A DNA stretch of 64,000 nucleotides from Gemmata sp051859125 (GTDB taxonomy: Bacteria; Planctomycetota; Planctomycetia; Gemmatales; Gemmataceae), in NCBI RefSeq assembly GCF_051859125.1, contig NZ_JBHYGG010000190.1, positions 3,081 through 67,080 of the forward strand. The letters are read 5' to 3'. This document shows, piece by piece, positions 49,180-56,534 of the stretch; position 1 is the first letter of the stretch; each line of letters begins with the position of its first letter. The position numbers and the translations under genes are program-made. The notes beneath the pieces were generated by a model. That model was not told the origin of the DNA. It searched no databases and saw only the letters and a list, made by a program, of their open reading frames with translations.

Positions 49180-49326
49180 CGTTGAGCACGGGGCTGGCGG
49201 TTCAGGCGGGCTGGTGTGCGGTTCAGGTAAGGAGTAACCACACGAACCTCGACCCGATCGCCTGCCCCTTTCGTCCCCGCCATTGATTCCGCGTTCCGAA
49301 TTCCGCACTCCGCACTTCCCGACGGG

Positions 49327-49698
49327 TCAGCGGCCGTACACCTTCTTCGGGTCGAACACCCGCTCGCCGACGGCGGTCAGCTCGCCGGCGTCGAGCTTGC
49401 GGAAGAAGCAGCTCTTGTACCCCTCGTGGCACGCGGCCCCGCCGACCTGCTTCACCTTCAGCAGCACCGCGTCGGCGTCGCAGTCGACGTACACGCCGAC
49501 CACCTCCTGCACGTTCCCGCTCTCCTCGCCCTTGCGCCACAGCCTGTTCCGGCTCCGGCTGAAGTACACGGCCCGGTTGGTGCGCACGGTCTCCTCGAAC
49601 GCCTCGCGGTTCATCCACGCGAGCATCAGCACCTCGCCGGTGTCCGCGTCCTGGGCGACCGCGGTGACGAGCCCGCCGGCCTTGTCGAAGTCTAGCAT
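49327..49698 (-). CDS. hisI: Phosphoribosyl-AMP cyclohydrolase
   Basis: A 123-residue HisI, the third enzyme of histidine biosynthesis, opening the adenine ring of PR-AMP. Conserved segments are LMLAWMNREAFEETVRTNRA, YFSRSRNRLWRKGEESGN, and the metal-binding VYVDCDADAVLLKVKQ and GAACHEGYKSCFFR with cysteines. It is the single-domain form; the HisE pyrophosphohydrolase domain is not fused or adjacent. It is the last gene of a minus-strand run apt - membrane protein - hisI with gaps of 10 and 39 bp. No other his gene is nearby. No Shine-Dalgarno is visible before ATG 49698. Confidence 0.95.
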   Translation of the reverse strand: MLDFDKAGGLVTAVAQDADTGEVLMLAWMNREAFEETVRTNRAVYFSRSRNRLWRKGEESGNVQEVVGVYVDCDADAVLLKVKQVGGAACHEGYKSCFFRKLDAGELTAVGERVFDPKKVYGR

Positions 49699-49737
49699 CG
49701 TCGGTGTGTGGGTTGGGGGTCGGTGGTTGGGGGCGGG

Positions 49738-50298
49738 TCACCGGAGGTACTGCGCGTCGGGGTCCGCGGGCGGCAGCCGCCGGGCCGCGAACGCGGCCTT
49801 CACGTCGGGGCGGACCAGAACGACCAGCGCCCAGATGCCGAACGGCATGTTCGTACACAGGCACCCGGAGAACCCCGGGACGATGGCGACGACCGCGGCG
49901 ATGACGCACACGGTGTAGGCCGACAGCCCCCGCATCAGGACCGCCCCTGCGAACACGAACACGTTCAGCGCGGCCGGGACCGCGAGCTGGATCGCGTTCT
50001 GCCGGACGTAGGCCTCGCGGTTCGCGTTGATCGCGTTCTCCAGCTCCTCGATCTGCTTCTCCTGCTCGGCCTTCTGCGGGCTCGGGGGCTGTTGCGCGAG
50101 CAGGTCGCGGACGACCCGCGGGATCATGTCCGGCTGGAACACCATCGGGACCGACAGGGCCGCCGTAATGGCGAGGCCCAGGACCGCGTTGAGGATCAGG
50201 AACACGGCCGGCGCGGCGACCGCGGACCGGGCCGCGGCCAGTTCCTGCGCGGAGGGCGGGCGGGGGGAGTCGTAGCCGCCGTCGGGGTAGCCGGACAT
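49738..50298 (-). CDS. Four-helix membrane protein, unknown
   Basis: A 186-residue protein I do not recognise. After a polar N-terminus (about 25 residues) come four membrane segments: AAPAVFLILNAVLGLAITAA, IQLAVPAALNVFVFAGAVLM, YTVCVIAAVVAIVPGFSGCL and FGIWALVVLV. A charged coiled-coil-like loop between helices 1 and 2 (QKAEQEKQIEELENAINANR) is distinctive. The arrangement recalls small planctomycete membrane proteins with a DUF4190-like half, but I cannot assign it. It lies 10 bp after apt and 39 bp before hisI, so is almost certainly co-transcribed. Confidence 0.75.
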   Translation of the reverse strand: MSGYPDGGYDSPRPPSAQELAAARSAVAAPAVFLILNAVLGLAITAALSVPMVFQPDMIPRVVRDLLAQQPPSPQKAEQEKQIEELENAINANREAYVRQNAIQLAVPAALNVFVFAGAVLMRGLSAYTVCVIAAVVAIVPGFSGCLCTNMPFGIWALVVLVRPDVKAAFAARRLPPADPDAQYLR

Positions 50299-50308
50299 CG
50301 GTGTCTCG

Positions 50309-50821
50309 TCAGTAGGTGAGCAGGCTGAAGCAGTCCCGGCCCCGGAGCGGGGCCCGGCCGTTGAGGAACGACAACTCGATCAGGAACGCGCACCCGACGA
50401 CCACGCCGCCGGCCCGCTCGACCAGCTCGCACGCCGCGGCCATCGTGCCCCCGGTGGCGAGGACGTCGTCCACCATCAGCACCCGCGCCCCGGGCCGGAC
50501 CGCGTCCTCGTGGACGTGCAACTCGGCCGACCCGTACTCCAGGTCGTACTTGTGGCTCCGGGTCTTGTACGGGAGCTTGCCCGGCTTGCGGAGCGGGACC
50601 AGCCCCTTGCGGAGCTCGAGCGCCATCGGCGCGGCGAACAGGAACCCCCGGGCCTCGGCCGCGGCGATCAGGTCGAGCCGCTCCGTGGCGTAGTGCCCGG
50701 CGAGCCGGGCGACCGAGTACGCGAACGCGCCGGGGTCCAGCAGCAGCGGGGTGATGTCCTTGAACATCACCCCCGGCTTCGGGAAGTCCGGCACGTCGCG
50801 GATGTACGTCTTGAGGTCCAT
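50309..50821 (-). CDS. apt: Adenine phosphoribosyltransferase
   Basis: A 170-residue APT that makes AMP from adenine and PRPP. The N-terminus KTYIRDVPDFPKPGVMFKDI is diagnostic. The flexible loop and base-recognition segment are KTRSHKYDLEYGSAELHV, and the PRPP-binding motif is VLMVDDVLATGGTMAAAC. Length matches the family. The ATG at 50821 follows GGAG by 10 nt; the frame reaching 51034 runs through a family G repeat and is not used. First gene of an operon with a small membrane protein and hisI, linking adenine salvage and histidine synthesis, which share AMP/PRPP chemistry. Confidence 0.96.
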   Translation of the reverse strand: MDLKTYIRDVPDFPKPGVMFKDITPLLLDPGAFAYSVARLAGHYATERLDLIAAAEARGFLFAAPMALELRKGLVPLRKPGKLPYKTRSHKYDLEYGSAELHVHEDAVRPGARVLMVDDVLATGGTMAAACELVERAGGVVVGCAFLIELSFLNGRAPLRGRDCFSLLTY

Positions 50822-50868
50822 TGGGCGGCTCCGGGGGCGGAGTTGTCTTACGGTCGAATCGCGTTCTT

Positions 50869-50943
50869 GGCGAGCGGGGGAGCGTGAGCCCCCCGAGGTC
50901 GGGAGCTCGGAAGACCTCGGGGGGCTCACGCCCCCCGCTCGCC
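50869..50943. repeat. Inverted repeat, family G (copy 4)
   Basis: The arms 50869-50900 and 50913-50943 pair over about 31 bp with one bulge and a 12 nt loop. It abuts the stop codon of the S15 hydrolase gene at 50944, in the position of a terminator. Confidence 0.92.
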
Positions 50944-52860
50944 TCACTTCAGCACCCGCACCGTCACCCGCGACGGGTGCTCCTTGTCGTGGTAGACGCG
51001 GTGCGTCTGCTTCTTGAAGGCGGCCTCGTCGCACGCGTAGATGTCGCAGAACGTCTGCGGGTTGCGGTCAACGAGCGGGAACCACGTCGATTGCACCTGC
51101 ACCATGAGCCGGTGCCCCGAGCGGAAGCAGTGGAGCGTGTCGGGCATGGTGAACTTCACCTTCGTGACCTCGCCGGGCTTGAACGGCTCCGGCTTCTCGA
51201 ACGAGTTGCGGTACTTCCCGCGGAACGGCTCGCCGCGAACGAGTTGCTGGTACCCGCCCATCTTCACCTCGGTCGGGTTCGGCTTCGGGTCCGGGAAGTC
51301 GTCGGGGTACACGTCGATGAGCTTCACGACCCAGTCGGCGTCGGTGCCCGTGGTGGAGACGTACAGCTCGACCTCGACCGGCCCCGCGACGGTCAGGTCG
51401 GTCTCCAGCACGGGCGTCTGGTACACGAGCACGTCGGGCCGCGACGCCGCGAACCGCTGGTCGGCCGTCATGTACTCCTGCGCCATGCCGATGACCGTCT
51501 TGCCGAGGAACGGCACCGGCTTCGCCGGGTCGGAGACGAACTCGTCGTACCCCGGATCGAAGACCCCGTTCGAGACGTTGACCGGGCTCGGGGCAAGGAG
51601 CTTCCCGCCTCCCAGAAACTTGTACGCGTTTGGATCCGCAGCCTTCGGCGGCCAGGCGTCGAACTTCCGCCAGACGTTCGTGCCGGTCTCGAACACCCAC
51701 GCCTTGGGGAGCTTGCCGTCGCCCGTGCCCTTCAGGTGGAACTCGAAGAACGGGAACTCGATCTTCTCGCGGTAGAACTCGGCGGTCCTGGCGTGGAACG
51801 ACACGTCGCCGAGCTTGTCGCCGTCCTGCCGGCTCCACCCGCCGTGGACCCACGGTCCCATGACGAGGTGGTTGTGCGCCGGCGGGTTGTGCGCCTCGGC
51901 GGCCTTGAACGTCTCGAGCGCGCCGAACAGGTTCTCGGCGTCGAACCACCCGCCGACCGTCAGCACCGCCGGCTTGACGTTCTTGACGTGCTGCCGCAGG
52001 TTCCGGGCCTTCCAGAAGGCGTCGTAGTTCGGGTGCTCGAACACCTCCTTCCAGAACGCGACGTCGCCCTTGAAGAACTTCGCGTCGGCGTTCCTGATCG
52101 GCCCGAGGTCGAGGAAGAACTTGTACCCGTCGGGGGTGCCGTGCTCGAACGGCAGGTACGGGTACTTGGTCGTCGGCTCCGGCCGCGGCTTGCCGAACCG
52201 CGGCATGAAGTTGAACACGTGCGGGAGGAACAGGCACCCGTTGTGGTGCCAGTCGTCGCCGACGAACCAGTCCATGACCGGCGCTTGCGGGGATGAGGCC
52301 TTGAGCGCCGGGTGCGCGTCGACCATGCCGGCGACGGTGTAGAACCCCGGGTACGAGATGCCCGTCTGCCCGACGTTCCCGTTGTGCCCCTTCACGTTCT
52401 TGAGCAGCCACTCGATGGTGTCGAACGTGTCGCTGCTCTCGTCCGTCTCCCCGTCCTTCTTGTTCGGGTTGTGCGGCCGCACGTTGACGAACTCGCCGCC
52501 CGACATCCACCGCCCGCGGACGTCCTGGGTCACGAAGATGTACCCGCTCTTGACGTACCGCTCGCCGGGGCGGAGCGTCTCGGGGTACTTGTCCACGCCG
52601 TAGGGGGCGCAACTGTACGGCGTGCGGGTCAGCATCATCGGGTACGTCTTCGAGTCGTCCTTCGGGACGAACACGCTGGTGAACAGCCGCACGCCGTCGC
52701 GCATGGGGACGCGGAACTCGTACTTCGTGTAGTTCGCCTTGATGTACCCGGCGAGTTCGGCGGCCGAGTCCGGCTTCGGGGCCGGGGGCAGAGTCTGCGC
52801 CAGGGTGAGTGCGGGGACGGGCGCGGCGAGCAGCGCCGCGAGCAGCAACCAGCGGGGCAT
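50944..52860 (-). CDS. CocE/NonD-family (peptidase S15-like) hydrolase
   Basis: A 638-residue exported hydrolase. The signal peptide MPRWLLLAALLAAPVPALTL is followed by an S15-type domain: FRVPMRDGVRLFTSVFVPKD, RTPYSCAPYGVDKYP, YIFVTQDVRGRWMSGGEF. The nucleophile elbow is GQTGISYPGFYTVAG (GxSYxG). The C-terminal jelly-roll (about 400-638) has LYVSTTGTDADWVVKLIDVY, as in cocaine esterase and X-Pro dipeptidyl-peptidases. Asp in GGWFDAENLFG and His in GPWVHGGW complete a plausible triad. Substrate unknown (acyl esters, amides or glutaryl compounds). The ATG at 52860 starts the signal peptide. It ends against a family G repeat; selC lies 125 bp upstream on the same strand. Confidence 0.9.
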   Translation of the reverse strand: MPRWLLLAALLAAPVPALTLAQTLPPAPKPDSAAELAGYIKANYTKYEFRVPMRDGVRLFTSVFVPKDDSKTYPMMLTRTPYSCAPYGVDKYPETLRPGERYVKSGYIFVTQDVRGRWMSGGEFVNVRPHNPNKKDGETDESSDTFDTIEWLLKNVKGHNGNVGQTGISYPGFYTVAGMVDAHPALKASSPQAPVMDWFVGDDWHHNGCLFLPHVFNFMPRFGKPRPEPTTKYPYLPFEHGTPDGYKFFLDLGPIRNADAKFFKGDVAFWKEVFEHPNYDAFWKARNLRQHVKNVKPAVLTVGGWFDAENLFGALETFKAAEAHNPPAHNHLVMGPWVHGGWSRQDGDKLGDVSFHARTAEFYREKIEFPFFEFHLKGTGDGKLPKAWVFETGTNVWRKFDAWPPKAADPNAYKFLGGGKLLAPSPVNVSNGVFDPGYDEFVSDPAKPVPFLGKTVIGMAQEYMTADQRFAASRPDVLVYQTPVLETDLTVAGPVEVELYVSTTGTDADWVVKLIDVYPDDFPDPKPNPTEVKMGGYQQLVRGEPFRGKYRNSFEKPEPFKPGEVTKVKFTMPDTLHCFRSGHRLMVQVQSTWFPLVDRNPQTFCDIYACDEAAFKKQTHRVYHDKEHPSRVTVRVLK

Positions 52861-52984
52861 GACGGGACCTGGGGTGCGGACCACGGCGCGGAGAGGATGG
52901 TGTGAATTGTCGCCCGCGGGCCCGGGAACGCAAGCACGTTCCGGGGCCTCCGCGGGCGGCTCGACAGTAGCGGCTCACATCGAG

Positions 52985-53079
52985 CGGGAGTGTATCGGAA
53001 TCGAACCGACTGGGGGCGTTGTTCACACCCCCCACAGGTTTTGAAGACCTGGGCCGGCACCAGCCGTGCGAACACTCCC
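52985..53079 (-). tRNA. selC: tRNA-Sec (selenocysteine, anticodon TCA)
   Basis: Read on the minus strand, this 95 nt sequence folds as a selenocysteine tRNA. It has an 8 bp acceptor stem (GGGAGTGT/ACACTCCC) and G as discriminator. The anticodon stem is CAGGT/ACCTG with loop CTTCAAA, giving anticodon TCA. The extra arm is long (GGGGG...CCCCC, about 22 nt), and the T-arm is GTCGG-TTCGATT-CCGAT. The D-arm has a four-base TGGT loop, as in bacterial tRNA-Sec. The 8+5 bp acceptor/T architecture is the Sec hallmark. CCA is not encoded. It starts 8 nt downstream of the lipoprotein stop codon, so it may be co-transcribed. No selA, selB or selD is in the window. Confidence 0.93.
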
Positions 53080-53087
53080 GGGCGCGG

Positions 53088-54014
53088 TCACTGCGGGGTG
53101 ATGCTCTCGACGAGCCACTGGCCCGCGGTCGGCCCCTTCGCCAGCTTCAACAGGTAGGCCGCCTTCGCGCCGCCGGCCTTCGTCACCTCCACCTTGAACC
53201 CGTCCCCCGCCGGCGTCACCGACACCGCCTCGGCCCCGCCGCCGATCGCCGACAGCTTCAGTCCGAGTTGCGCCGGGCTGTGGTCGAACCCGTGCGCCTT
53301 GTCGCCGTCGAACGGCGGGGCCAGCGACGCCCGCAGTGCCGGCGTCAGCCCCGCGGCCACCGTCGCGGTCCGCTGCTCGGGCGACAGCGCGTCCCTGTCG
53401 CACATCGCCGCGGCGACCGCCGTGGCCGCGAACGCCTGGAGCAGCGGGTCGGCCCCGCCCGCGGCCGCCGGGCCGGTCGCGGGCACCGACGACAACGACA
53501 GCCAGTCGGCCCTCCACGCGCCGCCCTCGCGCACCATTCGGAGGAAGTACGCCCCCCCGGTGAAGTTGCCGCGGAACACGGCCACGTCGCCGGCCTGCGA
53601 CGACTCGGACATCGGCCCCATGCCGGTGAGCTTCGACCCGACCCGGCGGAGCCACGCCTCGGCCGCGTCGCCGCTGAACCCCTTCGCCTTGTCGCTCTCG
53701 AACTCGACCGGCAGGCCGACGAGCTTCACGAACCCCGACGAGAGCTGGCCGGCCTTGGCGGTCCCGGCCCCGACCGCGGTGAGGAAGTCCACCGCGTCCT
53801 TACCGACGCCGGCCTTCGTGTCGACCCGCTCGGGGGCCTTCACCTCGGGGGCCGGGTTCGTGTTGGCGACCGGGTTCGGGGTCGTGCCGTCCTTCTTGTC
53901 CTTCTGCTCGGCCCTGTCGGTCCCGGGCTTCTTCTTGTTGCACGCGGGCAGCGCGAGGCACAGGCCGGCCGCCAGCGCGAGTGCGGCGAGCGGGCGGAAC
54001 GATCGGGTGGTCAT
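53088..54014 (-). CDS. Predicted lipoprotein, unknown function
   Basis: A 308-residue lipoprotein: signal MTTRSFRPLAALALAAGLCL with lipobox ALPAC (Cys25). A Lys/Asp/Pro-rich linker (NKKKPGTDRAEQKDKKDG) follows. The mature part shows two similar halves: FLTAVGAGTAKAGQLSSGFV, VAVFRGNFTGGAYFLRMVRE and GAWRADWLSLSS in the first; LRASLAPPFDGDKAHGFDHS, GFKVEVTKAGGAKAAYLLKL and GPTAGQWLVESI in the second. Both end in a strand followed by W, so an internal duplication is likely. Family not recognised. It lies 8 bp from selC on the same strand. Confidence 0.72.
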   Translation of the reverse strand: MTTRSFRPLAALALAAGLCLALPACNKKKPGTDRAEQKDKKDGTTPNPVANTNPAPEVKAPERVDTKAGVGKDAVDFLTAVGAGTAKAGQLSSGFVKLVGLPVEFESDKAKGFSGDAAEAWLRRVGSKLTGMGPMSESSQAGDVAVFRGNFTGGAYFLRMVREGGAWRADWLSLSSVPATGPAAAGGADPLLQAFAATAVAAAMCDRDALSPEQRTATVAAGLTPALRASLAPPFDGDKAHGFDHSPAQLGLKLSAIGGGAEAVSVTPAGDGFKVEVTKAGGAKAAYLLKLAKGPTAGQWLVESITPQ

Positions 54015-54161
54015 GGGTTCGGGCTCCGTCCGGAGTAGAGGGGTCAGGTGTTCGGGGGTGCGGCGGCCGGGGGCCGGCCGGGGAGAGTGACCGGGGCCGG
54101 GGACGCGACCGCGGCACCGACTCGCCCGCGAACGCACCCCCGGCCCCGTGGCGGGTCTCGG

Positions 54162-55358
54162 TCACTTGCTCAGTTCGACGATCAGCTTGGCGGCGGCGGT
54201 CAGGTCGGTCGCGGTCTTGAGGGTCGGCAGGTCGGCGGCCGCGGCCTTCAGGATCTCCCGGGCCTTCTCGACCTCGTTGCCTTCCAACCGCACCACAACG
54301 GGGATCTTGAACCCGACCTCCTTGCCGGCCTTGACCAGCGCGTTGGCGATCGTCGCGCAACTCGCGATGCCGCCGAACACGTTGACCAGGATGCCCTTCA
54401 CCTTGGGGTCCGACAGGATGATGCGGAACGCCTCGATGGCGCCCTCGGCGGTCACGCCGCCGCCCACGTCGAGGAAGTTCGCCGGGTTGCCCCCGTGGTA
54501 CTTCACGATGTCCATGGTGCCCATCGCGAGCCCGGCCCCGTTGACCAGGCACCCGATGTTGCCGTCGAGCTGGATGAAGTTCAGCGCCGCCCTGGCGGCC
54601 CGCACCTCGGCCGGGTTCTCCTCGCTCAGGTCGCGGAGCGCCTCGACGTCCTTGTGCCGGAACAGGGCGTTGTCGTCGAAGTCGATCTTCGCGTCGAGCA
54701 CCACCACGTCGCCCGACTTGGTGACGGCCAGCGGGTTGATCTCGGCGAGGCTCGCGTCCTTGTCGAGGAACACCTTCGACAGCGCCATCATGATCTTCTC
54801 GGCCTTGCCGACCTGCTCGCCGGTGAACCCGAGGTCGTAGGCGACGCGGCGGGCCTGGAACGGGAGCAGCCCCGTTTCGGGCGAGATGGCGACCTTGAGG
54901 ATCTTCTCGGGGTGGTGGTGCGCGACCTCCTCGATGTCCATGCCGCCCTCGGCGCTGGCCATGAGGATCGGCACGCCCGACGCCCGGTCGAGGACGACGG
55001 CGACGTAGAACTCCTTGGCCGGCTCGGCGTCGGCCTGGACGATCAGGGTCTTGATCGGCTGGCCCTCGGGGCCGGTCTGCTTGGTGACGAGCGGGTGGGC
55101 GAGCATCGCGGCGGCGACGGCCCGGGCCTTCTCCTTGGTGGGGCAGAACTTGACCCCGCCGAGCTTGTCGGCGTACCCCTTGAGCTGCCCGGCCCCGCGG
55201 CCCCCGGCGTGGACCTGCGCCTTGACCATCGCGCCGGTGCCGCCGAGCTGCTCGAACGCGGCCGCGGCCTCGTCGGGCGTGGTGGCGACGATGTGCCGCG
55301 GGACGGTCGCGCCCGCGGCGGCGAGCAGCTCCTTGGCCTGGTACTCGTGAATCTTCAT
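54162..55358 (-). CDS. sucC: Succinyl-CoA synthetase (ADP-forming), beta subunit
   Basis: A 398-residue SucC, the nucleotide-binding subunit of the TCA-cycle enzyme interconverting succinyl-CoA and succinate with ATP synthesis. The ATP-grasp N-terminus MKIHEYQAKELLAAAGA is typical, as are KAQVHAGGRGAGQLKGY, VDA..-type FYVAVVLDRASG, AEINPLAVTKSGDVVVLDAK and the CoA-ligase-like part GCLVNGAGLAMGTMDIVKYH, then LVNVFGGIASCATIANAL. Length is normal. The ATG at 55358 has GGAG 7 nt upstream, and TATAAC (55413-55418) is a probable -10. sucD, usually adjacent, is not the next gene; it must be elsewhere. Confidence 0.96.
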   Translation of the reverse strand: MKIHEYQAKELLAAAGATVPRHIVATTPDEAAAAFEQLGGTGAMVKAQVHAGGRGAGQLKGYADKLGGVKFCPTKEKARAVAAAMLAHPLVTKQTGPEGQPIKTLIVQADAEPAKEFYVAVVLDRASGVPILMASAEGGMDIEEVAHHHPEKILKVAISPETGLLPFQARRVAYDLGFTGEQVGKAEKIMMALSKVFLDKDASLAEINPLAVTKSGDVVVLDAKIDFDDNALFRHKDVEALRDLSEENPAEVRAARAALNFIQLDGNIGCLVNGAGLAMGTMDIVKYHGGNPANFLDVGGGVTAEGAIEAFRIILSDPKVKGILVNVFGGIASCATIANALVKAGKEVGFKIPVVVRLEGNEVEKAREILKAAAADLPTLKTATDLTAAAKLIVELSK

Positions 55359-55412
55359 CGGCAACTCCGGCGGCCCGACTGGGGCGTGCGACAGGGGACG
55401 CGATCCCAGCCC

Positions 55413-55418
55413 GTTATA
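55413..55418 (-). promoter_or_regulatory. Candidate -10 element (sucC)
   Basis: TATAAC on the minus strand in GGCATATAACGGGC, 55 nt upstream of the ATG at 55358. The same hexamer is seen at the infB promoter. Confidence 0.5.
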
Positions 55419-55482
55419 TGCCGCCACCGGCCGCCCGCACACCGACCCGGCACGCGCCGGCGGGCTCGGGTGTGCCACTCGA

Positions 55483-55720
55483 AGTGGGCAGTGGGCAGTG
55501 GGCAGTGGGCAGTGGGCAGAAGCCAGAAAGCGAGAATCGGGCACGGGCACGGGCTGGGGCAGGGGCACGGACGGGAAGACCCGGGGCCGGCCGCGCGCTC
55601 CGGTCCTGGTCCGTGCCCGCGTGCGTGCCCGTGCCCGTGCCCGATTGTCTTCCCCGTCTTCCCGTCTTCCCGTCTTCCTGTCCTCTGTCCTCTGTCCTCT
55701 GTCCTCTGTCCTCGGCCGCC
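55483..55720. repeat. Composite of repeat families C, D and E
   Basis: GTGGGCA is repeated five times (55488-55523, family C). A family D element follows with arms CGGGCACGGGCACGGG (about 55538) and CGTGCCCGTGCCCGATTGTC (about 55630). Then TCCTCTG is repeated about five times (55680-55714, family E). Only D has both arms. The rest of the 482 bp gap 55359-55840 holds just the sucC promoter; no gene. Confidence 0.88.
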
Positions 55721-55840
55721 GAATCCGTATTGTTCTGCCAGGGCGTGGCGGCCTAACATCCCGGCCCGGTCACACCAGCCGGCCGGCCCGCGTGTGGGTG
55801 GTCGGATCGGTACCCGTTCACCCAGGTGGAGAAGGTTGCT

Positions 55841-56404
55841 ATGCGGAATCAGGCGTTTGCGGTCGCGGTGGTGGCCCTGTGGGCCGGCGCGGCGGCGGCC
55901 CAGGACACGGTCGAGAACCCCGAGTTCGCGAGCTGGTCGAAGTTCCCCAAGGGGACGGCGGCGACGCTCAAGGTCACCTCGTCGGCGGCCGGCACCACGT
56001 CCGAGACGACGATGGTCAGCACCCTCGTCGAGGTCGGGGCCGACAAGCTCGTGATCGAGACGGTGACGGCCCTCAAGGCGAACGGGATGGAGTTCAAGCA
56101 GCCGGCGCTGAAGCGCGACGTGACCAAGACGGTCGCGGTGCCCAAGGGCGTGAAGAAGGAGGACTTCACCGGGGGCAAGCCGCCGGGCACCGTCGAGGAG
56201 GGGACCGAGACGGTCAAGATCTCGGGGACCGAGGTGAAGGCGAAGTGGTACAAGTACAAGACCGAGGCCGGCGGGGTGACCATCGAGTCGAAGATGTGGA
56301 CCGCCACCGACGTTCCCGGGATAATGGTCAAGATGGAGAGCACCACCACCGGGTCGCTGGCCAGCACAACCAAGATGGAACTGGTCGAGATCAAGAAGCC
56401 GTGA
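55841..56404 (+). CDS. Small exported protein, unknown
   Basis: A 187-residue exported protein (signal peptide MRNQAFAVAVVALWAGAAAA). The mature domain is all-beta and rich in Thr, Lys and Val: FASWSKFPKGTAATLKVTSS, ETTMVSTLVEVGADKLVIET, VKISGTEVKAKWYKYKTEAG, and TDVPGIMVKMESTTTG. This pattern recurs in planctomycete periplasmic proteins but I cannot name the family. The ATG at 55841 has GGAGAAGG about 6 nt upstream, the strongest ribosome site in this part of the window. It stands alone between repeat-filled gaps. Confidence 0.75.
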   Translation: MRNQAFAVAVVALWAGAAAAQDTVENPEFASWSKFPKGTAATLKVTSSAAGTTSETTMVSTLVEVGADKLVIETVTALKANGMEFKQPALKRDVTKTVAVPKGVKKEDFTGGKPPGTVEEGTETVKISGTEVKAKWYKYKTEAGGVTIESKMWTATDVPGIMVKMESTTTGSLASTTKMELVEIKKP

Positions 56405-56418
56405 CGCGCACCTGTCGA

Positions 56419-56495
56419 GCCACGGGTTCACCCCCGTGGCTCTGGGCAGGGCGAACCCTGAGCGCCGCCACCACGGGGGCGAGCCCCGTGGCTCA
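56419..56495. repeat. Inverted repeat, GAGCCACGGG type
   Basis: GAGCCACGGGTTCACCCCCG (left) faces CACGGGGGCGAGCCCCGTGG (right, from about 56473). The loop includes GGGCGAACCCTGAGCGCCGC, a half of family F. Confidence 0.8.
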
Positions 56496-56522
56496 ACAGA
56501 GACAGCCCCGCCCCGCGGTTCG

Positions 56523-56528
56523 TAAACT
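56523..56528 (+). promoter_or_regulatory. Candidate -10 element, leaderless MBL-fold gene
   Basis: TAAACT followed by 6 nt and the ATG at 56535; no Shine-Dalgarno. Confidence 0.35.
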
Positions 56529-56534
56529 GGCCGC

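Noticed and set aside
50309..54014. A selenoprotein gene next to selC (in-frame TGA)
   Set aside because: The neighbouring S15 hydrolase, lipoprotein and apt genes are complete without recoding, and no SECIS-like hairpin after an in-frame TGA was noticed.
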